Positions 12,001 to 25,666 of a DNA stretch of 64,000 nucleotides are shown piece by piece. Origin of the DNA: Eudromia elegans (taxonomy: Eukaryota > Chordata > Aves > Tinamiformes > Tinamidae); contig PTEX01000006.1 in assembly GCA_003342815.1 (NCBI GenBank), forward strand, positions 2,611,338 through 2,675,337, given 5' to 3'. Positions within the stretch are counted from its first letter, which is position 1; the number at the start of each line of letters is the position of its first letter. A program made the position numbers and the translations under genes. The notes beneath the pieces were generated by a model that saw only the letters and a program-made list of their open reading frames with translations, had not been told where the DNA came from and made no database searches.

Positions 12001-14325
12001 AAGTAGAGATTATTCACATTTGCAACATTTTTTTTCCTCTTTTTTCCTCCTGTCCTTGGATGACAGTAGTAATAAATTTTGAGGAGGTAGCGTTTCTAGA
12101 TCAGGGATACCAATGTTATTGGCTTGGCTAAGATTTATTGTGATGTTCAGACTGCATAATAGTTTTAATTCCAGCGGGAGTAGATAAAAGGCAGATTTCA
12201 ACCTTGTTGAGCAGACAAGATATTTAATGTTAAAGTAGCATCTTCTTTCCAGAGTAGATTGCCTATTCTGCCCAAGACCTTGGTGTTTCTCTCAGTTTGT
12301 GTTGCGTGCCTCTTATTGTAGGTGAATCTCTAGCATCTGTGACCTGTGAGAAATTCAAGGCATCAGTCCTGAGAGTATATCACAACTGGAGATTCACTGC
12401 GACTCCATCTGGCAGTGCTGCCAGTAAGCCATGGCTGCATCAGTCTCTTTTAGAAGGGATTTGGCCCTGGTCTGAAAAAGGCAGTAAGAGAGCTACTTCA
12501 TGGAGCAATGGCAATTGCAGGAGAAATAATAGTGATTATCTGCTGGACGAGGCGTTGGACGGAGTGCCCTTCTTTCTGTCATGTATGCTTTCTGCCAAGG
12601 GCCTGGGACGCGGTGCGGGGTCCACATGGTAGAGCAAGAGAGTATTTATTATCTCAGTAGCCAAACGCCTTTACTCCATGTGATTGGCGGTGGTTGTAAA
12701 GTAATGGTAGCCTGGAGTTCAAAATCGGCAGGAAAATCTAAACAAGGGACCAACTGTGTATGTGCTGGCAGGAATAATTATAATGTTCCGTTGAACCCGG
12801 GCAAAGAAGGATATATTCTCTGTCTGTGGATTTGTCTGCCTGGGCAGTTTAACTGTGAATCTGTAACACTGGCTTGTGTAAACTAAATGTAGCTTAAATG
12901 TGTGACTTTAGGAAATTCACTACAATCAAATTCAGCAAATAGAGTAAGTGACCTCCCTGGAAACTTGTAGAACTTCAGTTTTCTTCTTGCTCTGAGACAC
13001 TTGTTTTGTCAAGACTAAGTTAGTACTTTTTAATGTGCTTTTGAATTTGAAGTATTTGACTGTGCCAAGCCTTGCAAAAGTGGAGGAAATATTAATTTGG
13101 TAACTGTACAGTGTAGAATTTCGTGCATTTGCTGTGAATACCGGCAAACATGGAAGCTGGATTGGGTGAACCATACTGATCTCTTAAGCGTATTTCTTAT
13201 GTTTCTTTATAATACACATAAAGAAAAATATCCTGAACTCATTTCCTTGATGTTAGTATGGAATACATCCATTTTAACCAACAGTGTTATACTACTAACT
13301 CTAACTGCTGGTATGGTTGCATTTTATTATTTTACTCATGCAAACCATGAACCGAGAGCACTAGGTGCCTGCTTTTAATTTCAGATGCAGAACGTGTGAT
13401 GCAATCCGCTACGGGTCTTATGCGCGTATGCACCGAGCATATTTTTGAGCTACTGTACTTTGAAATCTGTGCCAGACATCTATGCAGCCAGACAGTAAAC
13501 AAAGGAAATGATACCTTAGGCCAGGAACCTTCCACAGCACACAGGGTTTACCTCAACGACTGCAAGCGGGAAGCGCGGCATGTGTTAAGTCCCAAAGGTT
13601 AGTAGGGCAACCAGGAGCAGCGCGCTGCCTGCGAGCGGCACGTATGGGACCTGAAGTCGGTGCGAGTTCTGCCATCCTTTTCAGAAGGGGTAGGACTTCA
13701 TCAGCTCTTTCTAGAGCACTTTAATTTTCCATTGGCATCAAGGGGGTTGCTTCAGATTGGCTCAAAGATGCAAAAGGTGAATTAGATCTGCTGTCAAAGG
13801 AGATTGTGAAATTCTATACTTACTGCACTTACTCAAGCACCTTTTTTTATCCAACTATTAAATGCTTTTTGCTTTATCCTCTGTAAGAGTACTCATAAAA
13901 GTACATTCTGATGCCTTGAGCACAGATTCAATTGCATGCTAATGTATTGTAAATACAATGAATGTTAACTGTATCCCTTTCAGGATCTCAAACAGGAATG
14001 CAGCGTTGCTTACATGGTCTTGATAATTCTGCACATTTCATCAAAACATTGAAGCAAATGCTTTTTTGGTCTGCTTGCAATGCAGTGTGGTCTGGTTGCA
14101 CAATTGCTTGTAGACTTTTAATGTAAGGTGGCTTGAAGAACTATTTCATATTCCCCCAGTTATAAGTGAATGAATAGTAATAATGAAGAAAAACATATTC
14201 AAAAGTATATTTTTTTTTTTCTGGAAATGGGAAATCAGACACAAAGTGCATTCACAGAAAACAAGAGTGCTGATGTATGATAATACTTTTCTTCCTCATA
14301 TGGAGATGAAACTTCCTGTGTGCAG
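9052..14325. other. Unannotated noncoding DNA
   Basis: No repeat that I recognise. Several open frames of 100-120 codons (minus 9128-9481, plus 11634-12002, plus 12297-12632) lack recognisable domains. The plus frame at 12297 starts near an acceptor-like sequence (TTATTGTAG at 12321), but no matching donor or frame support was found. Confidence 0.45.
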
Positions 14326-14424
14326 AAACACAGAATGATTGAGGTTAGAAGGGACCTCTAGGGATCATCTAGTACAATCCTCCTGCTCAAGCAGGGTCAC
14401 CTAGAGCATGTTGCACAGAATCAC
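14326..14424 (-). mobile_element. CR1 LINE fragment (3' end only)
   Basis: The plus strand reads ACACAGAATGATTGAGG..., GAAGGGACCTCTAGGGATCATCTAG and ...CAAGCAGGGTCACCTAGAGCATG, which is the reverse complement of the avian CR1 3' untranslated end. The element's 3' terminus is at the left, with one ATTCTGTG octamer. It is severely 5'-truncated (about 100 bp), the usual outcome of CR1 target-primed insertion. Confidence 0.9.
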
Positions 14425-17400
14425 ATTCTTTGCTTATTTTTATTTATTTTTTAAAAAATTTTACACTTAAATGGTTTTAGGATTATTCATTAATTTTGAT
14501 CCTCTTGTAGTAGTGATTATGATGGCATAAATCAGAGTAATGTAATGTCTAACTAATGATATTGCCTTCGGAGCTCTCAAAATAGGGTTGTGATTCCTGA
14601 TGGGAAATGTAGTTTCAAATCTTTTTTCTCGTCATAATGAAAAACACTCTTAATGTCAGAAGTTGTTTTTCTTCTGTGCCAAACAGTGCAATGGAGAAAT
14701 TTGGAGAGTGTTTAGAGTTCTTGGCTCCTTTCTTTGGAATATCTGTATACTGGCTATACTAAAGTAGGGAAACTCGTGCTCTTAAGGAGACAGAAGAGGG
14801 AATGAGTAGCAGAGAACGTTGAATTACAGAGCTATTAGATAGGAGGAAAAAGACACAGTGGGTTTTCCCCCAGTGGGACATGTCCATAGTTCAGAGGGTT
14901 TGTCTCTGACCTTCATCCAACGTCTGATGAGACTGACGGGAAGACTGAGTGAGGGTTTTTGCCAGTGCTCTGCTGTGCTGTCTGGGAAAATTACGAGTAT
15001 TATCAAGAATTGGTCCTTGGATTTCAGTGGAAGTTCTGCAGAAGAAAGACTTAGACCTGTTATGGATTAATTTAAAACTATTAGTCATACTTATTATGTT
15101 CTATCCTCTTCTCTTTTGTCCTCTGTATAATATTATTCCCTTAAAATTAAGGAAAATAATAATCATGGTTCAATCTGTCTGCTTCGCTGAGTGTAACAGT
15201 ATGCTGCAGTGGAGAGAATGGTGCAGAGCTCTGCCCAAAGACACCAACTTCACAATCTAATCTAATTTCTCTAATTTTTTTTTTAAGAAAGCTTTTCATC
15301 ATTTGCTTTAAAGTGGCGTGACACTTAGGGCAGCATTGTGATTCCCTACATGGAAAGCGTTATACAAACATGTGGTGACATAGTTTATGTCTCCACATAA
15401 ACCCATATGAAGAAGATTTTCTGAAGAGACAGCTTTATGCTCGAGATAGATTGTTTTCCTCCGGGTTTGTCCAAGACATTGCACATCTAGAACATTCCTA
15501 TCTGAGACCTGGTAAAATCCAGGAAAACAAGGAATCCATAAATGTAGCCAATTGTAACATGTGCTCAGGACCAGAAAGGCGATAAACCTTCCCAAGGTCT
15601 TGTCAACTGCTTGAGTGCGACCGATCATGTCAAGAAGAGACTTTAGCTTCCAGGGCTGGATTTGCTCTCTCTGCTTGAGGCTAGGGATCAAAATTCCTTT
15701 GCCAGATTGAGAGCAGAATTGTTCTGAATCTGCACCTTCCTGCCTTTTATATACATTGGATTATGTGATGGTCAAATGTGTGGGTTGCAAAGACAGGAAA
15801 GGGGCTCTTTTAGATAAGCATAAATAACAGAAGTTGAAGTGCTCATTGACTCTTTACAGGAGGCCTATTAAATTTGCCTCCTGTTCAGTATTAAATACTA
15901 CAGCAGCTTTTTGTCATTTTGACTAACATGGGTTCAAGTTTATGTTTGCTGCTTTTGTTATAATTCATTCTGGCTTGCTTTCAACTCTTGCCCTATGCCA
16001 TTGTGATCTGTGTTTTCCTTCCATCTGTAGCTTCCTTTCCTACGTTTCTATTGAGCAGATTCCTTCATACCCTACAAGAATGGGTCCTCAAATCAATTGT
16101 TGATTGAAATCCTGGCTCCCTGGGTGTTTCCATCCACTGCCTTTAGTGGTGTCAGTATTCAAGATACATTTGTTTTTCTTTCTTGCCTTTACACACATAC
16201 TGCTCCCCAGTAGGACTTTGAAGTTCCGAGTATTGTATTCATTAATAAGATTTAAAATCTTTTCAAGACAGTCCCTCCTAGTCCTTCTCCACCAGCAGGA
16301 TGTGTAGCCCTTTGCATATGAATTGGTTCCGGGAGTGGGGCCAGGGAACTGGGAACATGGGAGTGGGGCTGGGCCAGGAAGCTGGTCTAGCTTCTTCTCT
16401 GAGCTTTGGAGAAGGGACTTCTGGGTCCTAGCTTGAGAGGGTTGAGGAGGGAAGAAGTGCTACCATCTGAAAAGTAGTGGATCAGCTCCTCAAAGAGGTG
16501 CCAGCAGTAATGGGGAGCAGGGTCTGCTATGACCCTAGGAGGTTTTTTATAGGCAGTTTGTGAACAAGCTGTGATTTCAAAAGTTAGTTTAACCGAACCG
16601 GGACGAACTGTCTCCAGCGCAGCTCTGGCTACCCACAACCTCTCTTGGCTTAGTCCCCTATTTCTAATGCCAATGCATTGCCTAATGGTGTCAGCGGGTG
16701 TTTCGGGTTTGCAAGGAATGTAGGAATGGGATTTCTGAAAAATAGAATCTGTATGTAGAAATGTCCTAAAACAGAAAGACATTTTGCAGAAACTTTCATT
16801 AAACATTTCAGCAAGAAACCTGAGCTCCTTCCCGTCCCTTGGCTATTCTTTTTATGAATTATTCTTGCAGGTAGTGCTCATTCTTCCAGGCTGTCTTCTG
16901 ATACTTTTGTGAAATGTTTATAAGGGGAAATAACTCAGGAGAATCTTTCTGACCAGGACAGTGTTCACAAATTGATTAGATGCTTTTGAAGTTGGTGAGA
17001 CTTCAGAAGCTTAAATGCTTTTCTGAATTATGTCTTGTCAGACCAGCACACCTATTTCAGTGAATCTTTTATGGAGACTCACAGGCGATACTCCTCAAGT
17101 ATTAAACATTTTTAGCCTTACTTGATTTTTGACTTAGAATTCAACCAAGTCACTGGTATGGCAGTTTGCACCCAAGGCAATACAGTGTTAGGTCTGTCCA
17201 GGCCTCTATGAGGCCTGATGCTTTCATAAATTTCCTCGCAGTTGGATGGGGTGTAGTCACCACAATGCTTCTTACGAAGGGCCTTCCTGTATTCCCTGCC
17301 ATAGCCAATAATACTGCTGTGTCTAACATGTCTTCTCATTCTTGCCAGTCCTTTTGGAGTAGTCGTCTTTTTGTCTTAATTGTTTTTGCTCAGTGTCATG

Positions 17401-18171
17401 TTAAGTCTGTGACAGGAGTTGGGTCCTTTGTAATAAATATGTCACATGGATGGCGTGAAGCAGTTCCTTTGTCAAAGGGGCTGTAACAGTTTCTTTGGTG
17501 GCAGTCACAATTTCAGAATACTTTCTATGACCTTGTGTGAAGGCCTGAAATACAACTTGGTCCATGCAGTAAATCTTTGCTTTTCTTGCGTGATGCTGCA
17601 AGTGTTCTGGGATTCTTTTCTTATCAAGTGTCTGATGTGTTCAATTAAAAGACCACGTTTGTCACTTATAAATACTCCCAGGCAATATCAAACTGAAAGA
17701 TAAATCTTCAGAAACAAATCATCTTGTTAGATTTTAGTTTTTATAGTTAAGATATGGTGGCCTTCCGAGAGTTCCTACTGCAACAGTTTGTTGAATTAGT
17801 TTCCAAATGGCCTTCAGCCACTGCTGGGTATTGGCTTTTGTCAAACTGTGACAATCCCAACTGTGTTGGGGTTTTCTTATCTACGGACAGAGAAATGTCA
17901 TGGGCCTTCTTTGACTGTGTCCTGTGGTTACACATGAAGTTTTGTAAAGCCTTTTAAAAAGACTTGGCTTTTACCTTGTTACAATAATATTGCAGAATGC
18001 TACTTTCTGGATTTTCCTGCTAGACCATAATTTTTACAGTAGTAAAGTTTTAAATAGAGTTTGAAATATTTGGCATCGGGGTAGAGATTTTTAAATGCAA
18101 TATATTAGTCAACGTGACTGTTTAAACCTCTAAAAAGAGTAGCTTGTGCAAGAAACTGCATATTCCTTAGT
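14425..18171. other. Unannotated noncoding DNA
   Basis: No recognised coding sequence. Includes a locally duplicated GC-rich stretch at 16330-16385 (GGGAGTGGGGC... twice). On the minus strand near 16545 there is a TATAAAAAACC motif that could be a core promoter, for example of a degraded LTR. The stretch 17118-17960 contains several open minus-strand segments in different frames that I could not assign. Confidence 0.4.
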
Positions 18172-18975
18172 AAATCATAGAAATGTAGGAGGAATGGAAG
18201 GCACCTCAGGAGACCAGTCCATCGCTCTGTACTGAGGCAGAGCCAAGGACTATTTTTGACATCAATTTGCCTAACCTTTCCATAATGGACTCCAGTGATG
18301 AAGTTTCCATGACCAGCCTGCGTGAGTTGTTCCAGTGTATGGCTGATTTTGTTAGTTATTTTGTTCTCATAGCTAAGAAATCTTTTGCCACATGGTAAGC
18401 GGACCTTTTCTTGTAACCTTGCTGGACATGAAGAACAGTTGATCACTGTCATGTTTACAACAGTATCTTGCATATTTGAAGAGTTATGTCTTCCCTCTGT
18501 CTCTTTTCTAGACTAAACAAACCCAAATCTTTCAGCTTTTCTTCTCAGGTCATATTTTCTAACCTGTTTTTCTTGTTGCTCTTCTCTGGACTCTTCTGAT
18601 TATCTCCAAAAATCTGGAAGTGTATTGTCCAAAACTAGATTTTTTCTTTGATGTGAAACATCACTAGTGCCACGAAGTTTGGAATAATTACTTCCCATGG
18701 TACTCCTTTTAACATGTCCCAAATGCCACCTACTCTTTTATTTACAGGAGAACCATGCTGCCAGCTTAGTCTGTGCATAGTTGTATGTCTAAGATCTTTT
18801 TGCAGTTCTGTAGCTAGGTTGCTGTTCTTCGCTTTGTACTTTTGTATTTGGCTTTCCTGCGCAAGTGCAGAATTTATCTTTTCCTTTCTTCTTACTGATT
18901 TTGGATCCAAAGCAATTAATCAAAAACTCATTGAATTCTTTTCTATGAAGATTTTACTGCTTTTTATGGCTGGAT
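18172..18975 (-). mobile_element. Old, diverged CR1 LINE copy (about 0.8 kb)
   Basis: The plus strand begins AATCATAGAAATGTAGG...GGAAGGCACCTCAGGAGACC, the reverse complement of an old CR1 3' end. It continues through words typical of antisense CR1 ORF2, such as TTTTCTAGACTAAACAAACCC with TTTCAGCTTTTCTTCTCAGG (18510-18550) and TTGCTCTTCTCTGGACTC (18573-18590). The region from about 18700 to 18975 matches more weakly. Divergence is clearly higher than in the copies at 27.3 and 37.2 kb, with indels throughout. No reading frame survives. Confidence 0.75.
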
Positions 18976-20742
18976 GCCTTACAAATCTGAAGTGTACCTG
19001 AGTATCCATCATTTTACATAATATTGAAGGCCCAGAGTAGAACTGGATTTTAAGTAGTCTTTTGCAACTCCAAATTTGGTGCATGTTTCCCAGAGAGTTA
19101 CTAATAGCAATGCAGTTTCAACCAATCATTACATATTATTATTTTGTGGATCACATTTCTGCTGGTTGACTGATTAAAATGTTGAGGGAGAGGGGTGTGA
19201 AAACCTCTCTTGCGTCAAACTTGTGTCAAAACCTCCCTAAACTCAGTATCTATCTCTGTTTCTCTTCAGACCATAAACAGGGAACAAAGCAGAACAATCT
19301 GACCAATCTGACACGATTTAATTTTCATCTGGTTTGAAAGGTAGACTGGAACAGTGCCAGTGTCCTTGGTTCTCTCAGCCTTCCCTAGAGACAGCAGTAA
19401 CTGTTGGTCTGCTCGGGTCCTACCTGATGGTTTCGTTAGTGCCCAGGAGCGGCACTGGACAGTGGCTGCATTGCTGTGTAAATCTTGGCAGTGCGTCAGT
19501 AATATCATGAATTTGGGCTTCTGGCAGGTTGTCAGTTAACGCCCTAGGATGTTAGTTGGACATGTAGGCGACTCTGTTCATCTCAGAAAGATTTGTTGTA
19601 GAAAAAAAAGTAATTTTGCCCTCATCTTCATCAACCAGTAGAACAAAAAATAAAAGAACTAATAGAACAAAAAATGAAACCGCTACAATTTCCTAATTCT
19701 GATTTATTCAGTAACAGGTTTCCAAACACTGAAAAGGTTCCTCTTTGCTTCCCAAGTGATTTAATAGCAATAAGCATACTTACCAGCTGACTTGTTCTTC
19801 AGCTACTGCGAGAATGTGTTTAGAAGAACTGCTTCCCCCACTTCTTCATTCCTGGCAAATCCAGAAATATCAAACTGAAGTTGCATGTCTTAAATAGAAA
19901 CTAGTAAAATTGCTGCTTGTACAAATAGTTGAGGATCTGGTCACAAATATGCACTAAGCTGCTGGTACTCCTGGGGTAGAAGTCACCTTGGACAGAGACA
20001 AGAATTTCACCTTATTTACTCAGAAGAAAGTAACTATCCTTGTATTTTAATCAGTCTTGCTGTAGAGTTAAATGGGAAAGTTAAACAGGGATCTCAAGAG
20101 TGCTAGCTCTGTAGCTATTTATAGCAAAAGACAATAATCATAAAATTGGATGAAAATACCTTGTAGTCCCATATAAGATTAGGGTGTCCCAAAGCGAATT
20201 GTAGTTTCTCTGAATCAAAATATAACAGAGAAGAAATGTTTAAAAAAGGAAAAAAATAGTAATGAAAACATGATTTTTTTTTGTCTTTTATGGAAACTTG
20301 CTAGACCAGTTGCATTAGTGATCATATCTCCTTTGAATCAGTGGAGATGAAAAACAGCCATATACTTGGGCTTAAGTGGTTCAGATGGGTTTATAACTGT
20401 TTTTGTATCTTTTAAGCATTGAGGAAAATCCAGCCCACAGATTTCTAAACTATGATTCTGGCTACAGAGGCATAACACATTCTTTTCTGTTTTTAATAAG
20501 TCTCTCTCTTTGTGCAACAAATCCTTCTACAAAATTGTACCAGCAGTGCTAACCAATGGGTAGCAACTAGAGGCCGGGGGGAGAGGAATTGCTTTGGCTG
20601 GACAGAGACTAAGGGATTTGTACACCCAAATTTCTATTGTTTTTAATAGGAATTTGGCTTCAAAAATCTCATCTCTCATATGTATTCAGTCTGTAACAAC
20701 TGGAGGTCTCCAGCCATGCATTCCTATCTTCCTGGATCAAAT
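18976..20742. other. Unannotated noncoding DNA
   Basis: AT-rich sequence with short A runs. No gene or repeat recognised. Confidence 0.45.
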
Positions 20743-20774
20743 CCTCCCCTGGCCAGTGCACCAGCCAGGGGAGG
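20743..20774. repeat. Inverted repeat, 11-bp GC-rich arms
   Basis: CCTCCCCTGGC (20743-20753) and its exact reverse complement GCCAGGGGAGG (20764-20774) flank a 10-base loop. Eight of the eleven pairs are G-C. A copy of CCTCCCCT also follows at about 20787. Seen directly; function unknown. Confidence 0.9.
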
Positions 20775-21146
20775 CAGACACTCATCCTCCCCTAGGATGC
20801 TCCCTTGTCAGGTGCACCTCGCTGCTTTCCTGCCCTACAGCACCTACCATCTGCTGGCTAGAGCTTACTGCTGAAGGGAGCAGGACCAATGGTCCACCAG
20901 GAGTGCACAGGCTACTTAATAATCTTAAGAAGGTTTACTTCGTTATAATGTGGATTAGTTTTTCTTACTCTTTCAGTGTCTTTTCATAAGATTAGGAGGG
21001 AGTTTATGAAACTACAGGACACATTTGCATTTTCCTTTTATTCTATGCATTCTGGCATATTGCTGTTCTCATTCTCCTGTGCAAATAGCTGAAGGAAACT
21101 GAAAAACCCTGAAAATAACAAAAGAAATTGACCTCGGTTCAGACTG

Positions 21147-21170
21147 GATTCTGAATGAATATTCAGAATC
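21147..21170. repeat. Perfect inverted repeat, 10-bp arms
   Basis: GATTCTGAAT (21147-21156), loop GAAT, ATTCAGAATC (21161-21170). Seen directly. No terminator or other role implied in this genome context. Confidence 0.9.
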
Positions 21171-22734
21171 TTAAGTGTATAGGAGGGGGATACTAACTGA
21201 ATTTCTGAGGACCTATATTATTATTGAGAAGTCTGTAATTTAGGACTGTTTACAAATGAACTAAATGTTAATTACTTTGTTGTATTCGGTTTGTCAATGC
21301 TTTAAAATTAATCGATGTCACTTTATGAGGCAGTTGCAGGGAAATAGGACATTTTTGCAAGAATGTTTGTTTTCATTATTTTTTTCTCATCATTATTTAT
21401 TAGCTAATAGCAATAGCAAGTGCTGCTCTTAAAAAAAAAATGCAAAGAAGTAGATTCCTGAGCAGAACTCCAGTGAATGTGCAGTCAGATTAACATATTT
21501 TTTCTGTGTAAGTTTTTTAATGCAGAGGATGTCAGAGAAACAAAAACCTCAGGAACCTTGATCAAAGCATCAAGACAACAGGACACATCATTTTGACGCA
21601 GGAATTTTTATGGATCACATGGGACTGGCAGTACTCCAGAATTAGTTCCAGGACCAAAATGTTATTCCATTCTGTATCTTCCAAACATGTTAGAAACCTG
21701 AGTATTGAGTAGTTATTACACTGAACTATATTACGTGCTTAGTTTAAGCACACTGAGTACAGTACATGGTTATAGCTCTGTTTTTAAGCACACTGCTCTT
21801 AAACATTTTTTTTTTTTACATAGAATGGCTCTGTAGGTTAATATTGGACTCAGCATGTATGCACAGTACACGTGGTGCTAGAGGGAAGTTGCATTATCTG
21901 CCAATACTGAACATAATGGAGAAGGCAAGTGCTCTCCAACTGTACGAGACGAATCAATCAAGATATTTTTGCTTTTCTGACTGTTGCAGCTGCTGCGTTC
22001 ATCCCAAGAAAATAAGTACTCAGTGCTGAGAGTTTGAAATTCTTCCCGTGTTCCCAGGTGAAGACCTCTCTAGGCCTCACTGCCATTCCTCTACCTTCTC
22101 ACCTACCCTCTTCCCCTAGTTCTTTCTGGGCCAGAGTTTCTGCCTGTGAAGTTCCCACAGGACCTGTCAGTCTGAGTGTGACCTTCAGTCCTGGCCACGT
22201 CAAGTTCTTGGTCTTTAGCCTGCAACTTAAGAGTGAGGTCCTGTTTCTTTCCAGTCTCACTTGTTGCACCAAAAAGTTTGTGGGGACAATATCTCATGCT
22301 ATATAAAGTGCCATGAGAAAAAGGCCTTTTTTTCTGATATTGGGTCACCCGGTTGTAAAGATTCTTATCTTTCAGATTGGAGAATGAGATTCTGATCTTT
22401 ACTCCCTTCAGGTGTGTGTACTGTGCTCCCTCCTTCTGATACACCAACTTTATACCCTTTGCTCAGTATTTAGAGAGCAAGAAGAGGAATGATTTTCATA
22501 AAATATGTTTTAGGACATTTGCCAGAGAGAAAAAAGACATAGGTCTCCTTCAAATAGGACTAAAAAGCATCCTAGAAAGTGGAACATAAAAAAAAAAAAG
22601 CGCTGGGTGAGGGAGGAAGGAGAGAAGAAAAAGGTATGTGTTGGAGAGGGCAGTAAAACCCAATTCAGAACTCATGGTGGTTTATTGGCCTGATATTCTG
22701 CTAGGAGATGTTGGTAAAAATCTCTCTGAAGAAG
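21171..22734. other. Unannotated noncoding DNA
   Basis: Includes short direct repeats of TTAAGCACACTG near 21745 and 21785. Nothing coding recognised. Confidence 0.45.
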
Positions 22735-22815
22735 CACATGAAACTGAGGCCCAGGCAGATGAATATCCTGACACTTGAGTTATGGAGTAGAGCCTCCAAC
22801 CCAGTCTGTAAGTGT
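22735..22815 (-). repeat. MIR-like relic, antisense to the plus strand
   Basis: The plus strand reads CATGAAACTGAGGCCCAGGCAGATGAAT, later GAGTAGAGCCTCCAACCCAGTCTGTA. This follows the reverse complement of MIR (GAGGAAACTGAGGC..., ...AACCCAGGTCTG). Short and diverged; boundaries approximate. Confidence 0.45.
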
Positions 22816-25612
22816 GTTGATATGCAAAGGTCTTATGTTGCACTTGTCTTTGTGTTTCTGACAGGCTAGCTTATACAGCTGCCTCCTTAGTCTGCTGTTG
22901 TATGTGTATCCCGTTTCAGTGTGCCTGAGGCCTCTGATTGATTTATGGGTTGCTGCCAGCTTGAGACAGCTAATGTGGTTATCACCTCTAGCTGTTTACC
23001 CCACCCCTAAAGCGCTAAATAACTCCAGTAGTTCCGCAGCTGGTTTATGAACAGCTCAAATATCAGAGCAGGGAGGGTGAGGGGGACACTTGGGCACAGT
23101 AACCTCATCGCCTCTCCAAAGCTGAGCCATCTCTTCCTGTCCATTAGGACTAGTTTCCCTTTTCACTACACAGGTATCTAATGTGGAGCCAGGAGCCTTG
23201 GGAATCACATCCAGGTGCCTGAAGGATGTATTTTGTGGTGCTGAATGCAGTCTGTCCAGCAGAGCCTGCACCTCTGAATTAGATGCCCAAAGCATTGTAT
23301 CCAAACACTCGGTGTAATAAGAAGCTCCATTTGACAGATGATGAATTATGAATTCCAGTTAAGAGTGAGGAAGACAGTTCTTAGCATGCCTAAAAGTGGG
23401 CACTTTAGAATGATACTTGGAAGTGAAAGCATCTGAGAGTGGGATTCCACCAGCTAATCTGGCTGTTTTGTCTGAGACTGTTGATGGGAATCCATTAGTA
23501 GGTAAAGGGCACTTAGTGCCCAGAGCATCTCCTCTTAAGGCAGGTGTCTCAAGTAGGTCAGATGATCTGTGCCCTGAGAGAGCCTCTCCATTGCCTGTAG
23601 GGTCAGGTGTAGACATTATATAGCAGACCCTCAGAGTGAGATGAGATGGATACCTCCTGTAGAGACTTCAGCTGAGTTAGGCAGGAGCTGACCTGAAGAT
23701 TCAGTGGGTCAAATCAGGTCTCTGCACAGTTATTTTAATGTATCCAGGCTTTTCCACCTTGTACCTGTAAGGAAGGCGTAATGTCTCTGAGTACTGGGAA
23801 CATGCAGGCAGCCAGTGTTTCTCTTCCTGGTGTTTCTCAGAGGCAGCAGAGAAGGGCAGCTCCCTGCTGTGCTGAAGGACAGGATGGCTTCCAAGGATGT
23901 GGCTTCTGCCCTGGAGTTTATATCTGTCCAGCCTCTGCCCCCTCACTGTCCTTGGGTCCATACTGTGATTCGTTAGGACATCATAACTGCAATAAGGATG
24001 TGTCACCTCTCCCATTTCCCTCCACATTTTAAGTGCCACAGAATGTGAAGTGCGCTCTTGATTTCTACTTAGGTATCCTGATGTGCTCCTCCCGCCCCGC
24101 TGAATTATTTTTGTGGCTGCCTCCAGACCTACTATAAAGTGTTCATATGGAAAGAGTCTGCTCCTTCTGGACATCCAAATAAAAGCTATATTTCCCTAAG
24201 TGCTCACCTAGCCTTTATTTTTTTTGTGGCCAGAGCCATTTGGCTTATGGTTCTCAGCTAAGAATTATGATTTAGAGAGAGAGAAGAAACTTCTGAGTAG
24301 AGATGTCAACAGTATCAATTGCTGTAACTTTCTGGGAAATGTCTAGCAGATATAAACTGGAAGAAAATAAGCCTGCTGTGAAAAGCTATTTTAATTAGAG
24401 AGTTTACATAGATTAGGGGACCTGCAATCCCAATTCAAGATTTCTTGTATTGTTCTAGTTAGATGCATGTAAATAATATTTTTATTTAAAATTATGCTTT
24501 TTTTTTTTTCATTTCTTTCCCTATTTCTTGTTTACAGTCCTTTTGATTATATAACAGTTCTCAAGAAGAAGTTGTTAATAAGCCCATCTGATGCTTTGTG
24601 CCAGCTATTTTAGAGGAGGTGCGTTGGATCAGACTAAGCTCCACCTTATTTGTCAAGGTTTATTATCCCAGTAGCACCCCAAAATATAGTTCGGTCTGAA
24701 TGATAGCCTACTTAGCCTCTTAGCACTCTTTTCATTAATTTCTTCTTGGATCGGTTATTATGTTTTGTCTGTCACAGAACTGGGCTGAAAACTCCTCGGG
24801 GCATGGAATGTGTCATTCATTTAAACAACATCAATACAAACTGTTCATGTTTAATTACTACTTTAATGCAAGTGCTAAACTGTTTTCAGTCACATCTAAC
24901 AAACATGTTTTCTGGGACTGGTTGCTGCCTGACCTCAAATAAGGGCAAGCTAGGCTAAGCCTTGAAATGCTGCATCAAGCTGTCATCTCAAATAGAAGTG
25001 AGCTCACTCATCCTCACGTGAACTATTATATGGATGGACTGATGGAAGCAGGATATATTAACTGCCCACCAGAAAGGACATTGCAGTGTGTTGATTTATG
25101 ATGAGTAAATTCTACAGTAATCCTATTGATGATGCTAAAAAACATCTGTTCACAATGTTGCAGTAGCTAAGTTAGCAATATTGTGCAGTAGATGAAAGCC
25201 ACCTGTTGGTGAAGTCTTTTTTAAATATGTATAAATATATCTGTGGATGTTGTTGCATCAGTTCTTTTTCAGTATATACATTATGGCAGGAAACATGCAT
25301 TTGGAAATGGTCAAAATATTTATAGGACCAGTTCCAGCAGTTTGTGAGTATGTGATCAATCCTGTTGCTTTCTGTTGCTCAATAAGCCAGTTTGATGCAA
25401 CATTTAGAAATGAATGCCTTGCTGAAGCCCCTTGAATCACTGTGAGACATAAAAAATTCTAAGTGTAAATGTCCTGCAGGATCAAGTGCCCGTAGAAAGC
25501 GAGTTCTGTACTCTCTGTGTTGAAGAGATCACTCTGAAAAATTAATTACAGAAACCACTGTGGTATCTAATGCCTTGACAGAGGCAGGGTTTACTGGGCT
25601 TTCACATAATTT
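22816..25612. other. Unannotated noncoding DNA
   Basis: A moderately GC-richer stretch at 22900-24150 contains open frames on both strands but no recognised product. The AATAAA hexamer at 24178 has no gene attached that I can see. Confidence 0.4.
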
Positions 25613-25666
25613 GGATAAGTTCACAAGTTTGCGTAAGTTTGGATAAGTTGGATAAGTTGGATAAGC
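25613..25666. repeat. Short minisatellite, unit GGATAAGTT
   Basis: One unit at 25613-25621, then a diverged spacer, then three tandem 9-bp units at 25640-25666, the last with two changes. Seen directly. Confidence 0.85.

Noticed and set aside
23318-23400. CCATTTGACAGATGATGAAT resembling MIR
   Set aside because: Only one short word matches; the rest does not follow the element.
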